Assembly (NCBI GenBank): GCA_024397955.1
Contig: CP073744.1
Coordinates: 806,001-870,000 of the forward strand
Direction: 5' to 3'
Source of the DNA: a bacterium SCSIO 12696
Lineage (GTDB): Bacteria > Pseudomonadota > Gammaproteobacteria > Pseudomonadales > Porticoccaceae
Length of the DNA: 64,000 nucleotides
Below the pieces are notes generated by a model. It had not been told where the DNA came from and did not search any database. It worked only from the letters and a program-made list of their open reading frames with translations. Below are positions 29,256 through 40,140 of this stretch, piece after piece. The translations under genes and the position numbers were made by a program. The first letter of the stretch is position 1, and the number at the start of each line of letters is the position of its first letter.

Positions 29256-30935
29256 TTAGTCTTTGCCTTCCATTTGCGCCTTCAGCAGGTCACCCAGAGT
29301 TGCAGGCTTGGCCGCTTCGGCGGACTGCTTGCTGTGCTCTTTAATAGCAGCCTTCTCTTCGGCAAAGTCTTTGGCCTTGATAGACAGGTTAATCACGCGA
29401 TTCTTGCGGTCAACATTGACGATCTTGGCTTCTACTTCTTCGCCTTCTTTCAGCACGTTGCGAGCATCTTCTACCTTGTCGCGGCTAATTTCGGAGGCCT
29501 TCAGAGTGCCTTCGATTTCGTCCGCCAGGGTGATGATGGCCGCTTTGGCGTCAACTTCTTTGATCACACCAGTAACGATAGAACCTTTATCGTTGGCATT
29601 CAGGTAGTCGTTGAACGGATCGCTGTCCAGTTGCTTAACACCCAGGGAGATGCGCTCACGCTCGGCGTCGATAGACAGGATAACGGTTTCCAGTTCGTCG
29701 CCTTTCTTGAACTTGCGAACCGCTTCTTCGCCAGTTTCGTTCCAGGAGATATCAGACAGGTGAACCAGACCATCGATACCGCCGTCCAGGCCAATAAAGA
29801 TGCCGAAATCGGTAATGGACTTGATCTTGCCGCTGAGCTTGTCGCCTTTGCTGTGCTTGGTGCCGAAGTCGTCCCAAGGGTTAACTTGACACTGCTTGAT
29901 ACCCAGAGAAATACGGCGACGCTCTTCGTCGATATCCAGAACCATCACTTCCACTTCGTCGCCCAATTGAACAACTTTGCTTGGGTGGATGTTCTTGTTG
30001 GTCCAGTCCATTTCGGAAACGTGTACCAGGCCTTCTACGCCGTCTTCCAGCTCAGCAAAGCAGCCGTAGTCGGTGAGGTTGGTAACTTTCGCCTTGGTGC
30101 GAGTGCCTTCCGGGTAACGACCAATGATGTTCACCCATGGATCTTCGCCAAGTTGCTTCAGACCCAAGGAAACGCGGTTGCGCTCGCGATCGAACTTGAG
30201 AACCTTCACGTCGATCTCGTCGCCAACAGCAACGATTTCGCTTGGGTGCTTGATGCGTTTCCAGGACATATCGGTAATGTGCAACAGGCCGTCGATGCCG
30301 CCCATGTCTACGAACGCACCGTAGTCGGTCAGGTTCTTCACAATACCCTTCAGCTGTACACCTTCTTCCAGCTTGCTCAGCAGTTCGTCACGCTCGGCGC
30401 TGTTCACTTCTTCCATCACAGCACGGCGGGAAACCACTACGTTGTTGCGCTTGGCATCCAGCTTGATAACTTTGAATTCCAGCGGCTTGTCTTCCAGGTG
30501 AGCGGTTTCGCGAATTGGGCGAACGTCCACCAGAGAGCCGGGCAAGAAGGCGCGCAGGCCCTGTACATCAACAGTGAAACCACCTTTAACCTTGCCAGAA
30601 ATAACACCTTTAACAACCTCGTCCGCTTCGTGGGCTGCTTCCAGAGCAATCCAGGCTTCAGCGCGGCGGGCTTTTTCACGGGACAGTCGAGTGGCACCAA
30701 AGCCATCTTCTACTGCCTCCAGAGCAACTTGTACTTCGTCGCCTACTTCCAGAGTGCATTCGCCGTTCTCATCCAGGAACTGGCTGGCGGGAATAACACC
30801 TTCGGATTTCAGGCCGGCGTGAACGGTAACCCAGTCGCGGTCAACGTCGATAACAACGCCAGTAACGATGGCGCCAGGGGCCATCTCAACGGTTTTTAAA
30901 CTCTCTTCAAAGAGTTCTGCAAAGCTTTCGCTCAT
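29256..30935 (-). CDS. rpsA: 30S ribosomal protein S1
   Basis: S1 binds and unfolds mRNA on the 30S subunit. The 559 residues contain six S1 (OB-fold) repeats, visible as recurring G-x-F-V-x-x-x-G-x-D-G-L-x-H blocks: [20 protein letters not shown] near 205, [21 protein letters not shown] near 290 and [21 protein letters not shown] near 380. The length equals E. coli S1 (557). It is downstream of cmk and has its own promoter and structured leader. Confidence 0.98.
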   Translation of the reverse strand: MSESFAELFEESLKTVEMAPGAIVTGVVIDVDRDWVTVHAGLKSEGVIPASQFLDENGECTLEVGDEVQVALEAVEDGFGATRLSREKARRAEAWIALEAAHEADEVVKGVISGKVKGGFTVDVQGLRAFLPGSLVDVRPIRETAHLEDKPLEFKVIKLDAKRNNVVVSRRAVMEEVNSAERDELLSKLEEGVQLKGIVKNLTDYGAFVDMGGIDGLLHITDMSWKRIKHPSEIVAVGDEIDVKVLKFDRERNRVSLGLKQLGEDPWVNIIGRYPEGTRTKAKVTNLTDYGCFAELEDGVEGLVHVSEMDWTNKNIHPSKVVQLGDEVEVMVLDIDEERRRISLGIKQCQVNPWDDFGTKHSKGDKLSGKIKSITDFGIFIGLDGGIDGLVHLSDISWNETGEEAVRKFKKGDELETVILSIDAERERISLGVKQLDSDPFNDYLNANDKGSIVTGVIKEVDAKAAIITLADEIEGTLKASEISRDKVEDARNVLKEGEEVEAKIVNVDRKNRVINLSIKAKDFAEEKAAIKEHSKQSAEAAKPATLGDLLKAQMEGKD

Positions 30936-30962
30936 GAACTATCTACCTGTAGTAGCGGGCTT

Positions 30963-31014
30963 GCACCATAGCTGAATAAGCGGTGCGGAAACCCTCGGCC
31001 GTACAGTCAGCTAT
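30963..31014 (-). promoter_or_regulatory. rpsA leader with two interlocking inverted repeats
   Basis: In the rpsA leader ATAGCTGA (31014-31007) can pair with TCAGCTAT (30975-30968), and GCACC (30986-30982) can pair with GGTGC (30967-30963). The pairings interlock, so they are probably alternative. S1 represses its own translation in E. coli through a folded leader with a poor Shine-Dalgarno site; the site here is also weak (AGGT). Confidence 0.5.
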
Positions 31015-31022
31015 ACGGGTCA

Positions 31023-31050
31023 TCTATATTAAAGAAGAAACAATGTGCAA
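31023..31050 (-). promoter_or_regulatory. Candidate rpsA promoter
   Basis: Minus-strand TTGCAC (31045-31050) and TATAGA (31023-31028) are 16 bases apart, about 90 bases before the rpsA start, between cmk and rpsA. Confidence 0.45.
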
Positions 31051-31108
31051 TTCTGACTGATCACATTACTCTTCTGGTTAGTTATCCAGTTTTTTAGCTT
31101 AATTCGGC

Positions 31109-31795
31109 TCAAAGCCCCCAAACGGGAATGCCTCGTTGAGAGACAATAAGCAATACCGAGTTCAGCACTTCTTCAATGGCCATAGACGAGGAGTCAATCA
31201 CCACTGCATCGTGTGCCGGCACCAGAGGGGAAACCTCACGAGTTCTATCCCGCTCATCCCTTTCCCGCACCTGTTCCACGAGGGCGGCGAGGTTAACAGA
31301 TTCACCCTTATCAATCAACTGCTTATAGCGGCGTTCTGCACGCACCTCTGGGCTGGCATCGAGAAATATCTTCACCTGCGCCAGGGGGAACACTACCGTG
31401 CCCATATCGCGGCCATCGGCCACCAGGCCCGGCGCCTGAATAAATACTCGTTGACGGTGCAACAGGGCGTCACGAACAGCCGGAACAGCAGCAACCTTTG
31501 AGGCGTCTGCACCTGCATCCTCTGTGCGAATATCACGACTGACGTCCTCACCTTCCAAACGCACCTTGACGCCTTTATCGGTGGCTTCAAACGAAATATC
31601 CAAATGCGCAGCCAATACAGCCAGAGCTTCCACATCGTCCAGAACAATACCATGGCGGCGAGCCGCCAGCCCTAACAAACGATATAAAGCACCACTGTCC
31701 AGATAGTGATAACCCAAATGCTTTGCCAGCAGCTGGCAGATGGTGCCCTTGCCAGAACCACTGGGGCCGTCGATGGTAATGACGGGTGTTTCCAT
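31109..31795 (-). CDS. cmk: Cytidylate kinase
   Basis: Cmk phosphorylates CMP and dCMP with ATP. The 228 residues have the P-loop GPSGSGKGT (10-18), the CMP-binding YLDSGALYR near 31-39, [11 protein letters not shown] near 128-138 and the lid-region RAERRYKQL near 153. It lies between tyrA:aroA and rpsA, the conserved order. Confidence 0.97.
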   Translation of the reverse strand: METPVITIDGPSGSGKGTICQLLAKHLGYHYLDSGALYRLLGLAARRHGIVLDDVEALAVLAAHLDISFEATDKGVKVRLEGEDVSRDIRTEDAGADASKVAAVPAVRDALLHRQRVFIQAPGLVADGRDMGTVVFPLAQVKIFLDASPEVRAERRYKQLIDKGESVNLAALVEQVRERDERDRTREVSPLVPAHDAVVIDSSSMAIEEVLNSVLLIVSQRGIPVWGL

Positions 31796-31888
31796 AACTA
31801 TTCCTTAAATAACTCATACTTTGTCATCGCGAGCGCGTGACGACAGCGGTAAACCAGAGAACGCTTACGGCTAGCTGTAATGACGTAA

Positions 31889-34129
31889 CTAATGACTCGC
31901 TGTTAACTCAATGCCCACTTTCTGCGCCAGCTCTACAAAACCGGGGAATGATGTGGCCACATTGTTACAGTTGTTAATACGCACAGGACCAGAAGCCCGC
32001 AAACCGGCAATGGCGAACGACATGGCAATGCGGTGGTCGTCGCAACTTTCCACCTCACCGCTGCCGATTTGGCCACCATTGATAATCATGCCATCCGGCG
32101 TCGCCGTGGCATCCACGCCAAGAACCTGCAAACCGTCCGCCATGGCCTGGATGCGATCACTTTCCTTAACACGCAACTCCTCCGCACCAGTCAGCACGGT
32201 CTGACCTTCTGCACAAGCCGCCGCCACAAACAAGGCTGGAAATTCATCGATGGCCAAAGGCACCTGATCTTCAGGGATGGCAATACCCTGCAGCGGCGCA
32301 TAGCGCACACGAATATCTGCCACTGGCTCGCCACCCACTTCACGCTCATTCTGCAAGTCGATATTGGCTCCCATCAGGCGCAAAATATTAACCACACCAA
32401 CACGAGTGGGATTAATACCCACATGCTGCAGGGTAATATCAGAACCGGGAGCAATGGCAGCCGCCACCATAAAGAACGTAGCGGAAGAGATATCTGCCGG
32501 TACATCAATAATGGTAGCGCTGAGCTTACCGCCTGAGCGTACTGATGCACTGGCACCATCTCGCTCTACTCTGTAGCCAAATCCAGACAACATACGTTCG
32601 GTATGATCACGGGTAGGCGCAGGTTCGGTGGTGCGAGTTTCACCTTCCGCGTACAGCCCCGCCAGCAACACACAGGATTTCACCTGGGCACTGGCCATAG
32701 GCAGCGGGTAGTCGATCGCCGTCAACTGGCGACCACCTTTAATACGCAGTGGCGGCCGGCCATTTTCAGCGGTTTCAATGTGCGCCCCCATGGTGCGCAG
32801 TGGCTCTGCCACCCGGTTCATGGGCCGGCCCGACAAAGAGTGATCACCAGTAAGCTCGGTATCAAACTCCTGACCGGCCAACAATCCAGAGAGCAAACGC
32901 ATGGAGGTGCCAGAATTGCCAAGATAAAGCGGCCCGGCGGGTGCTTTTAAGCCGTGCAAGCCAACCCCGTGAATAGTAACCTTGCCACCTTGCCCCGGTT
33001 CATGCACGGGGCCCTCAATAACGACCCCCATATCCCGAAACGCCTGCAAGGTAGCGAGACTGTCCTCCCCTTCCAGAAAACCAGTCACTTCGGTAACCCC
33101 CTCTGCCAGTGAGCCGAGCATAATGGAACGGTGGGAGATGGATTTATCACCGGGCACCCGCACAGTGCCAGTTACGGCTCCGCCCGGTTGCACGTCAAAA
33201 ATAACGTTGTTGTCGCTTTCTGGTTCCATATAGGCTTTCATTTCCAGCATTTTGGTAAAGTGGTTGCGGGCTTCCCGGGCACGAGTAAAAACGCCAAGCA
33301 AATACTCGCTGTCTCCAGCGGCAATGGCCTGACGCATTTCAGAAAGGTTACCCATTAAGTGATCGATAGTTGATACCAGGGCACCCTGGTTCGCTTGAGC
33401 AATGTCGTGCCACATCACCGGATCGCTGCCGGCGATACGAGTAAAGTCGCGAAAGCCGCCAGCGGCGTAACGAAATATTTCGCGGTTTTCCCGCATGCTG
33501 GCCAGGGTATCGACCAGGGAAAAAGCCAACATATGCGGCAAGTGACTGGTGGCAGCCAACACTTCATCGTGCTCAGCAACAGGCATTTGCTCTACGCTGG
33601 CACCAACCCCTTGCCACAACAAGGCAATGCGCTCCAGGTGTTGGCAACCTGTTTCAGCACTCGGGGTTAAAATAACTTTATGGCCGATAAACAATTCGCT
33701 GTTTACCGCCTCAATACCGCTGTTCTCGCCCCCAGCAATAGGATGGCCTGGCACCAATTGTTGAGGAACTTGGCCATAAATGCTGATGGCATCGGTGACA
33801 ACACTGCCTTTCACACTGGCAACATCGGTCACTGTCACTTGGTCACTCAGCTGGCTGGCCACTTCGGCCATTACCGTAGCAACGGTCAACGTAGGTACGG
33901 CGATCACCACTGCATCCCCTGCACCCAACTCCGAGGCAACGTCGGCTAAAGACGTTACCGAACGATCCACAACACCCAACTCCAAAGCACGCTGGCAGGT
34001 GTGCTGGTTGCGTACAACACCGATTACTTGGGAGCAACAATCGCGTTCACGGGCAGCCTTGGCGAGGCTGCCACCAATCAAGCCGAGGCCAATAACCACC
34101 AGTTTGTTTATTGCAGGTTTAAGGGACAT
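31889..34129 (-). CDS. Fused prephenate dehydrogenase / EPSP synthase (TyrA:AroA)
   Basis: One 746-residue protein joins two aromatic-pathway enzymes. Residues about 1-295 are a TyrA-type prephenate or arogenate dehydrogenase with GLGLIGGSLAKA near 14-25 and GHPIAGGENSG near 128. Residues about 310-746 are AroA, 5-enolpyruvylshikimate-3-phosphate synthase, with GDKSISHRS near 328, LGNSGTSMRL near 407 and a C-terminal DDHRIAMSFA. The same fusion occurs in pseudomonads and relatives. It sits between pheA and cmk; the hisC gene found here in P. aeruginosa is absent. Confidence 0.95.
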   Translation of the reverse strand: MSLKPAINKLVVIGLGLIGGSLAKAARERDCCSQVIGVVRNQHTCQRALELGVVDRSVTSLADVASELGAGDAVVIAVPTLTVATVMAEVASQLSDQVTVTDVASVKGSVVTDAISIYGQVPQQLVPGHPIAGGENSGIEAVNSELFIGHKVILTPSAETGCQHLERIALLWQGVGASVEQMPVAEHDEVLAATSHLPHMLAFSLVDTLASMRENREIFRYAAGGFRDFTRIAGSDPVMWHDIAQANQGALVSTIDHLMGNLSEMRQAIAAGDSEYLLGVFTRAREARNHFTKMLEMKAYMEPESDNNVIFDVQPGGAVTGTVRVPGDKSISHRSIMLGSLAEGVTEVTGFLEGEDSLATLQAFRDMGVVIEGPVHEPGQGGKVTIHGVGLHGLKAPAGPLYLGNSGTSMRLLSGLLAGQEFDTELTGDHSLSGRPMNRVAEPLRTMGAHIETAENGRPPLRIKGGRQLTAIDYPLPMASAQVKSCVLLAGLYAEGETRTTEPAPTRDHTERMLSGFGYRVERDGASASVRSGGKLSATIIDVPADISSATFFMVAAAIAPGSDITLQHVGINPTRVGVVNILRLMGANIDLQNEREVGGEPVADIRVRYAPLQGIAIPEDQVPLAIDEFPALFVAAACAEGQTVLTGAEELRVKESDRIQAMADGLQVLGVDATATPDGMIINGGQIGSGEVESCDDHRIAMSFAIAGLRASGPVRINNCNNVATSFPGFVELAQKVGIELTASH

Positions 34130-34174
34130 AAGACATTCGTTTTAAAAGGTTGCGGGTGGCAGCTAACTCGCCAC

Positions 34175-35260
34175 TCAAAGCACGCCTTTCGGATAAGAGC
34201 CCAGCACTTTCAGATCCGCCACTTTGGTTTGGACTTGCTCAAGGGCCTGGCTCACTTTGGGGTCGTCCACATGGCCTTTAAAGTCGATAAAGAACACATA
34301 GTTCCACTTGGTAGTACGGGACGGCCGGGTTTCAATTCGCGTCAGGTCAATGCCCGAATCGTGGAACGGCAGCAACAGGTCATGCAATGCACCAGCCTGG
34401 TTGTGGGCGGTGACAATCACTGAGGTTTTATCGTCACCACTGGCAGGCACTTGCTCGCGCCCAATAATAAAGAAGCGAGTCGAATTGTCTGGGCGGTCTT
34501 CAATTTTCTCGCGCAGCCGGGTCAAACCAAACAGGTCTGCGGCCATATCGCCCGCAATCGCCGCTGAATTCCACTCACCTTGAACAAACCGGGCCGCTTC
34601 GCCGTTACTGCTTACCGCCACTCGCTCAATATTGGGGTAGTGAGCATCCAGCCAAAGGCGACATTGAGCCAGAGACTGGGCGTGGGAGTACACGCGGGTA
34701 ATGTTGTCTGGCTTGGTGTTGGGGCCCACCAAAAAATGTTGGTGAATGCGCAATTCCACCTCACCACTGATGCCCACATTGGAGTCCAGAAAACTGTCCA
34801 GGGTGTTGTTGACCACCCCTTCTGTCGAGTTTTCTACAGGCACCACACCGTAATCCACCGCACCTGCAACCACCTCGCGGAATACATCGTCGATAGCTGC
34901 CATTGGCAGGGTTAGCGCAGAGTGGCCAAAATGTTTGAGCGCAGCCTGCTGGGTAAACGTCCCCTCCGGGCCCAGATAAGCAACTTTAATGGGTTCTTCC
35001 AGAGCCAGGCAGGCGGACATAATTTCGCGAAACAGCCGTGCCATTTCTTCGTCATCCAGCGGACCCTGGTTTTTATCCAACACCCGGCGCAATACCTGGG
35101 CTTCACGTTCTGGACGGTAATAGGCAGACTCACCGGCACTTTGCTTAACCTCAGCCACTTGCTGAGCACATTCAGCCCGTTGGCTAATCAAAGCCAATAA
35201 TTGTTTATCGATACCGTCGATCTGTTTTCTCAGATCATCCAAAGATGGATTATCAGACAT
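34175..35260 (-). CDS. pheA: Chorismate mutase / prephenate dehydratase (P-protein)
   Basis: PheA makes phenylpyruvate from chorismate. The 361 residues comprise an N-terminal AroQ chorismate mutase (about 5-90, LRKQIDGIDKQLLALI), a prephenate dehydratase (about 92-270) with YLGPEGTFTQQAA, ENSTEGVVNNTLD and the TRFFI motif, and a C-terminal ACT domain (about 283-355) with the phenylalanine-binding ETRPSR motif. It begins five bases after the gyrA stop; serC, usual here in P. aeruginosa, is missing. Confidence 0.97.
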   Translation of the reverse strand: MSDNPSLDDLRKQIDGIDKQLLALISQRAECAQQVAEVKQSAGESAYYRPEREAQVLRRVLDKNQGPLDDEEMARLFREIMSACLALEEPIKVAYLGPEGTFTQQAALKHFGHSALTLPMAAIDDVFREVVAGAVDYGVVPVENSTEGVVNNTLDSFLDSNVGISGEVELRIHQHFLVGPNTKPDNITRVYSHAQSLAQCRLWLDAHYPNIERVAVSSNGEAARFVQGEWNSAAIAGDMAADLFGLTRLREKIEDRPDNSTRFFIIGREQVPASGDDKTSVIVTAHNQAGALHDLLLPFHDSGIDLTRIETRPSRTTKWNYVFFIDFKGHVDDPKVSQALEQVQTKVADLKVLGSYPKGVL

Positions 35261-35265
35261 TAAAC

Positions 35266-37845
35266 TTACTCACCATCAGAAACGTCGTTGGAAGTGGCTT
35301 CATCGTCAGAATCCCCCTCTTCCTGTTCTTCAATACGGGCCAGACCCACCAATTGCTCGCCCTCTTTGAGGCGAATGACACGCACACCTTGAGTGTTGCG
35401 GCCAGAGGTGGATATCTCTTCACAACGGGTGCGCACCAGCGTGCCCTGGTCTGAAATCAGCATGACTTCATCCCCTTCAAATACCTGTTCGGCGCCCACT
35501 AATTGGCCATTGCGCTCGGAGCTTTGGATAGCAATCACTCCCATGCCTCCGCGTCCTTTGGTGGGATAGTCCTCTACCGGAGTCTGTTTGCCATAGCCAT
35601 TCTCGGAAACCGCCAGCACTTTGCCGCCTTCTCTGGGAATAATCAGCGATAGCACCTGCTCCCCTTCAGGCAGGCGAATACCGCGAACACCCCGGGATAT
35701 ACGCCCCATGGAACGCACATCGCCTTCCTGGAAGCGCATGGCTTTACCACCGGAACTGAACAGCATCACCTCACTGTCGCCATCGGTAATGGCAGTACCC
35801 ACCAGGCGGTCACCTTCCACCAGATCCAGGGCAATCAAGCCCACGCTGCGAGGGCGGGAAAAGGCCGACAGTGGCGTTTTCTTCACCGTGCCAAACTTGG
35901 TGGCCATAAAGATAAATTTGTCGTCGCTGTATTCGTCCACCGGCAAAATAGAGGTAACTCGTTCGCCCTCTTCCAGCGGCAGCAAGTTGACCATGGGTCG
36001 GCCGCGAGACTGGCGCCCAGCCACTGGAATCTGGTACACCTTAAGCCAGTACACCTTGCCTGCATTGGTAAAACACAAAATGGTGGTGTGGGTATTGGCA
36101 ATCAACAGATGTTCGACAAAATCTTCGTCTTTTACCTGAGTAGCGGACTTGCCCATACCGCCGCGACGCTGAGCTTGGTAATCGTCCAACGGCTGGGTTT
36201 TGGCGTAACCACCGTGGGAAATAGTGACTACCCGATCTTCTTCGCTGATCAGGTCTTCGACGGTCAGGTCATGCTTGGATTCGATAATCTCTGTGCGGCG
36301 CTCGTCATTAAACTCGCTGACAATGGCGTCCAATTCTTCGCGAATCACTTCCATCAGTCGCTCAGGGCTGGCCAGAATACCCAAGTACTCAGCAATTTCC
36401 GCCAGCTTGTCTTGATACTCAGCCAGCAGTTTGTCGTGTTCCATACCGGTAAGCCGGTGCAGGCGCAACTCCAAGATGGCCTGGGCCTGCTCCGGTGACA
36501 GGTAATAATTGCCATCGCGCAGGCCAAACTCAACTCCCAAGCCTTCCGGACGGCAGGCATCAGCGCCGGTGCGTTCCAAGAACTGGCTGATATCACCGGC
36601 TTTCCAACCGCGAGCGATCAAACCCGCTTTGGCTTCTGCCGGAGAAGGCGACGACTTGATCAACTCAATAACTTCGTCGATATTGGCGATAGCTACCGCC
36701 AGGCCTTCCAGAATATGGCCACGCTCACGGGCTTTTCTCAGCAGGTAAACCGTACGGCGAGTGACCACCTCTCGGCGGTGACGGACAAAGTTTTCCAGCA
36801 GCTCTTTGAGGTTGAGCAGCTTGGGCTGACCGTCCACCAGAGCCACGGTATTAATGCCGAAAACGGTTTCCAGTTGAGTTTGCGCGTAGAGGTTATTGAG
36901 CACCACATCGCCCATCTCACCGCGCTTGATTTCGATGACCACCCGCAGGCCGTCTTTATCGGATTCGTCACGCAGTTCGGAGATGCCTTCGATCTTTTTG
37001 TCTTTTACCAGCTCGGCAATTTTTTCAATCAGGCGCGCCTTGTTCAGCTGGTAGGGAATCTCATGAATGATGATGCGCTCTTTGCCCTTGGCATCGGTTT
37101 CCACCTCCGCCTTGGCGCGCATGTAAATACGGCCACGGCCGGTGCGGTACGCCTGCAGAATACCCGCCTTGCCGTTGATAATGGCACCGGTGGGGAAATC
37201 CGGCCCCGGCAGGTGCTCCATCAGTTCATCGATGGTAATGTCTTCGTTTTCAATCAGCGCCAGGCAAGCGCGGATCACCTCACCCAGGTTGTGAGGCGGG
37301 ATATTGGTGGCCATACCCACAGCGATACCGGAGGAACCATTAACCAACAGATTGGGCACCCGGGTAGGTAACACATCCGGCATCATTTCGTTGCCGTCGT
37401 AGTTGGGCACAAAGTCGACGGTTTCCTTGTCGAGATCCGCCAGCAACGAATGGGCAATCTTATCCATGCGAATTTCGGTGTAACGCATGGCCGCCGGGGA
37501 GTCTCCGTCAATGGAGCCGAAGTTACCCTGGCCGTCCACCAATGGGTAGCGCAGCGAGAAATCCTGGGCCATACGCACAATGGTGTCGTAAACCGCGGTG
37601 TCGCCGTGGGGATGGTATTTACCGATCACATCCCCCACCACACGAGCGGATTTTTTATAGGCCTTGTTCCAGTCGTTCTTGAGCTCGTTCATGGCGAACA
37701 GCACCCGGCGGTGCACCGGTTTGAGGCCGTCGCGCACATCCGGCAGTGCCCGGCCGACGATCACGCTCATGGCGTAATCCAGATACGACTGACGCAGCTC
37801 GTCTTCGATATTTACCGGCAGGATTTCTTTGGCGATTTCACCCAT
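35266..37845 (-). CDS. gyrA: DNA gyrase subunit A
   Basis: GyrA forms the DNA-breaking core of gyrase. The 859 residues include the breakage-reunion domain with the active tyrosine in [10 protein letters not shown] near residue 122, and a C-terminal beta-pinwheel that wraps DNA. The quinolone region reads [10 protein letters not shown], with Thr at the Ser83-equivalent as in wild-type Pseudomonas. The GyrA box is QRRGGMG rather than the usual QRRGGKG. The acidic C-terminal tail is typical. It heads a minus-strand run with pheA, divergent from the mtaD-like gene. Confidence 0.98.
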   Translation of the reverse strand: MGEIAKEILPVNIEDELRQSYLDYAMSVIVGRALPDVRDGLKPVHRRVLFAMNELKNDWNKAYKKSARVVGDVIGKYHPHGDTAVYDTIVRMAQDFSLRYPLVDGQGNFGSIDGDSPAAMRYTEIRMDKIAHSLLADLDKETVDFVPNYDGNEMMPDVLPTRVPNLLVNGSSGIAVGMATNIPPHNLGEVIRACLALIENEDITIDELMEHLPGPDFPTGAIINGKAGILQAYRTGRGRIYMRAKAEVETDAKGKERIIIHEIPYQLNKARLIEKIAELVKDKKIEGISELRDESDKDGLRVVIEIKRGEMGDVVLNNLYAQTQLETVFGINTVALVDGQPKLLNLKELLENFVRHRREVVTRRTVYLLRKARERGHILEGLAVAIANIDEVIELIKSSPSPAEAKAGLIARGWKAGDISQFLERTGADACRPEGLGVEFGLRDGNYYLSPEQAQAILELRLHRLTGMEHDKLLAEYQDKLAEIAEYLGILASPERLMEVIREELDAIVSEFNDERRTEIIESKHDLTVEDLISEEDRVVTISHGGYAKTQPLDDYQAQRRGGMGKSATQVKDEDFVEHLLIANTHTTILCFTNAGKVYWLKVYQIPVAGRQSRGRPMVNLLPLEEGERVTSILPVDEYSDDKFIFMATKFGTVKKTPLSAFSRPRSVGLIALDLVEGDRLVGTAITDGDSEVMLFSSGGKAMRFQEGDVRSMGRISRGVRGIRLPEGEQVLSLIIPREGGKVLAVSENGYGKQTPVEDYPTKGRGGMGVIAIQSSERNGQLVGAEQVFEGDEVMLISDQGTLVRTRCEEISTSGRNTQGVRVIRLKEGEQLVGLARIEEQEEGDSDDEATSNDVSDGE

Positions 37846-38015
37846 GTTTTAGTATTTTCCTTATGGCTTTTTAGGCGACCCGCAGGCGCAAACACAAGCG
37901 CGGGATAATAGCACAAAAGCCCAGCAAAAAACCTGCCTGCAGTGAGCTGTAGGCGACCCGTCTGCACCCCTGTATACTTCGCCCTCGAACTCGCCGAGAC
38001 CCTTTGGAAGCGCCC

Positions 38016-39338
38016 ATGACACCAACCCCTGTCGACTTGATTCTCAAAGTGCGCTGGCTGGCGCCCGTGGTGCCGAAAAACCAACTGCTCGAAAACTGTG
38101 CAGTGGTAGTGGATCGGGGAGTCATTAAGGCAATCACCACCCACAAAGAGGCCGACGCTCGATATCAGGCCAAACAACAAATTGAGTTAGATGAACACCT
38201 GCTGATTCCCGGCTTGGTAAATGCTCACGGCCACGGAGCCATGAGCTTACTGAGAGGCTATGCAGACGATAAACCCCTGCACAGTTGGCTAAACGATCAC
38301 ATCTGGCCGGCGGAACAACAGTGGGTAGATGCAGAATTTGTCCGCGATGGCACCAACCTGGCCATGGCAGAAATGATTCGCAGTGGCACCACCTGTTTTG
38401 CCGACATGTACTTTTTCCCGGAAGCCATCGCTGAAACCGCTAGCCGCTCGGGAATGAGAGCGCAGGTAGCATTCCCAGTGTTCGACTTTCCCAGCAATTG
38501 GGGCAACGGACCAGACGACTACATTCATAAAGGATTGGCGCTCAGGGATGCCTGTAAAAACGACAACATGATCCAAATTGCCTTTGGCCCTCATGCGCCC
38601 TACACCGTCTCCGACGGCCCATTACAGCAAGTCGCCACGTATTCAGAGGAGTTAGCCACCCCTATACACATTCATCTTCACGAAACCGCTCAAGAAGTGA
38701 ATGACGCAGTTAACGGCACCGGGATGCGCCCCATTGAACGCCTTTACCAGCTTGGCGCACTGTCTCCACTCACCCAGTGTGTTCACCTGACTCAAGTGGA
38801 CAACAGCGACATTGCATTGCTCAGTGATAGTGGCGCCCAAGTGATCCACTGCCCGGAGTCCAACCTGAAACTGGCCAGTGGGTTTTGCCCTGTACAAGAA
38901 CTGCTAAGCAACGACATCAACGTTGCACTGGGTACCGATGGTGCCGCCAGCAATAACGACCTGAGCTTGCTCAGCGAAATAAAAACCGCTGCATTACTGG
39001 CCAAAGCCGTAGCCAGCGATGCCTCCGCGCTGAGCGCTCACACAGCACTGCGCATGGCCACATTAAACGGTGCCAAAGCGCTGGGAATGGCGGATCGAAT
39101 CGGCTCTATTGAAGTGGGCAAAGCCGCAGATCTGACCGCTGTGCGCATGGATGATCTGGAAACACTGCCGCTCTACAACCCGATATCTCAGCTGGTCTAT
39201 ACCGACTGCAGCCATCGAGTCAGCCATGTATGGGCAAACGGCAAAGCTCTACTGCAAGAGCGCCAGCTGACCACCCTTGATCACAAAGAAATCACAAGCA
39301 AAGCCTTAGAATGGCAGGAAAAGATAGCAAACAGCTAA
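38016..39338 (+). CDS. TRZ/ATZ-family amidohydrolase (MTA/SAH deaminase-like)
   Basis: A 440-residue metal-dependent amidohydrolase. The metal site shows as NAHGHGAMSLLRG near 68-80, FGPHAPYTVSD near 189, HLHETAQEV near 220-228 and LGTDGAASNND near 305. Homologues deaminate 5'-methylthioadenosine or S-adenosylhomocysteine. The ATG at 38016, with GGAAG five bases upstream, is preferred over the TTG at 38004. The position next to ubiG corresponds to the PA3170-PA3171 pair of P. aeruginosa. Confidence 0.9.
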   Translation: MTPTPVDLILKVRWLAPVVPKNQLLENCAVVVDRGVIKAITTHKEADARYQAKQQIELDEHLLIPGLVNAHGHGAMSLLRGYADDKPLHSWLNDHIWPAEQQWVDAEFVRDGTNLAMAEMIRSGTTCFADMYFFPEAIAETASRSGMRAQVAFPVFDFPSNWGNGPDDYIHKGLALRDACKNDNMIQIAFGPHAPYTVSDGPLQQVATYSEELATPIHIHLHETAQEVNDAVNGTGMRPIERLYQLGALSPLTQCVHLTQVDNSDIALLSDSGAQVIHCPESNLKLASGFCPVQELLSNDINVALGTDGAASNNDLSLLSEIKTAALLAKAVASDASALSAHTALRMATLNGAKALGMADRIGSIEVGKAADLTAVRMDDLETLPLYNPISQLVYTDCSHRVSHVWANGKALLQERQLTTLDHKEITSKALEWQEKIANS

Positions 39339-39387
39339 CAGCCAGAATGCCAAGCTGCTGTAAGCCTCATTAAGATGAAGTGACACC

Positions 39388-40107
39388 ATGACAGAAGCCA
39401 ACGTAGATACCAATGTAGACAAAGCGGAAATCGCCAAATTTGAAGCCTTGGCCAGCCGCTGGTGGGACCCAAATAGCGAATTCAAACCACTGCACGACAT
39501 CAACCCGTTGCGCGCCAACTGGATTGACCAGCATTCCTCAGTAGCCGGAAAAACGGTTTTGGATGTAGGCTGTGGCGGCGGCATATTGTGTGAAGCACTT
39601 GCCCAGCGCGGTGCCACAGTAACCGGTATTGATATGGGCGAAGCCCCTTTGAATGTGGCCAAACTACACGCTCTGGAAAGTGGCGTATCGGTGAACTACC
39701 AACGCATTACTGCGGAACAGCTGGCACAACTACAGGCTGGGCAATTCGACATCGTCACCTGCCTGGAAATGCTGGAACACGTACCTGACCCCGCCTCAGT
39801 GATTCGCGCTTGTACTCAACTGGTCAAGCCCGGCGGCCAAGTATATTTTTCCACCATCAATCGCAACCCGAAAGCTTACTTGTTCGCCATTCTTGGTGCA
39901 GAGTACGTACTCAAGTTGTTGCCCAAAGGCACTCACGAATACAGCAAGTTTATTCGTCCATCTGAGCTGGGCAATTGGGCAAGAGAAGCGGAGTTAACGG
40001 TAGAACACATGACCGGCATGGTGTACAACCCGTTCACTAAAAAATACCGTTTGGATAGCCGGGATGTGGATGTCAATTATTTGCTGCACTGCCATAAAGA
40101 AAGCTAA
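39388..40107 (+). CDS. ubiG: UbiG, ubiquinone O-methyltransferase
   Basis: UbiG carries out both O-methylations of ubiquinone synthesis with S-adenosylmethionine. The 239 residues contain [19 protein letters not shown] (typical UbiG N-terminus), the SAM loop [12 protein letters not shown] near 57-68, a [11 protein letters not shown] segment near 127 and the membrane-contact [12 protein letters not shown] near 151. It is followed 33 bases later by mupP. Confidence 0.97.
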   Translation: MTEANVDTNVDKAEIAKFEALASRWWDPNSEFKPLHDINPLRANWIDQHSSVAGKTVLDVGCGGGILCEALAQRGATVTGIDMGEAPLNVAKLHALESGVSVNYQRITAEQLAQLQAGQFDIVTCLEMLEHVPDPASVIRACTQLVKPGGQVYFSTINRNPKAYLFAILGAEYVLKLLPKGTHEYSKFIRPSELGNWAREAELTVEHMTGMVYNPFTKKYRLDSRDVDVNYLLHCHKES

Positions 40108-40140
40108 AAAATCAAACGCTGCCTGAGCCGATGGGAACGT

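Noticed and set aside
29274..30899. Long open frame on the plus strand inside rpsA
   Set aside because: It is the antisense shadow of the strongly conserved S1 gene; the translated sequence has no family features.
30963..31014. H-type pseudoknot in the rpsA leader
   Set aside because: The strand order fits a pseudoknot, but the linker across the eight-base stem would be zero bases; alternative hairpins are more plausible.
32033..32536. Plus-strand open frames within tyrA:aroA
   Set aside because: Antisense shadows of a conserved fused enzyme with no independent support.
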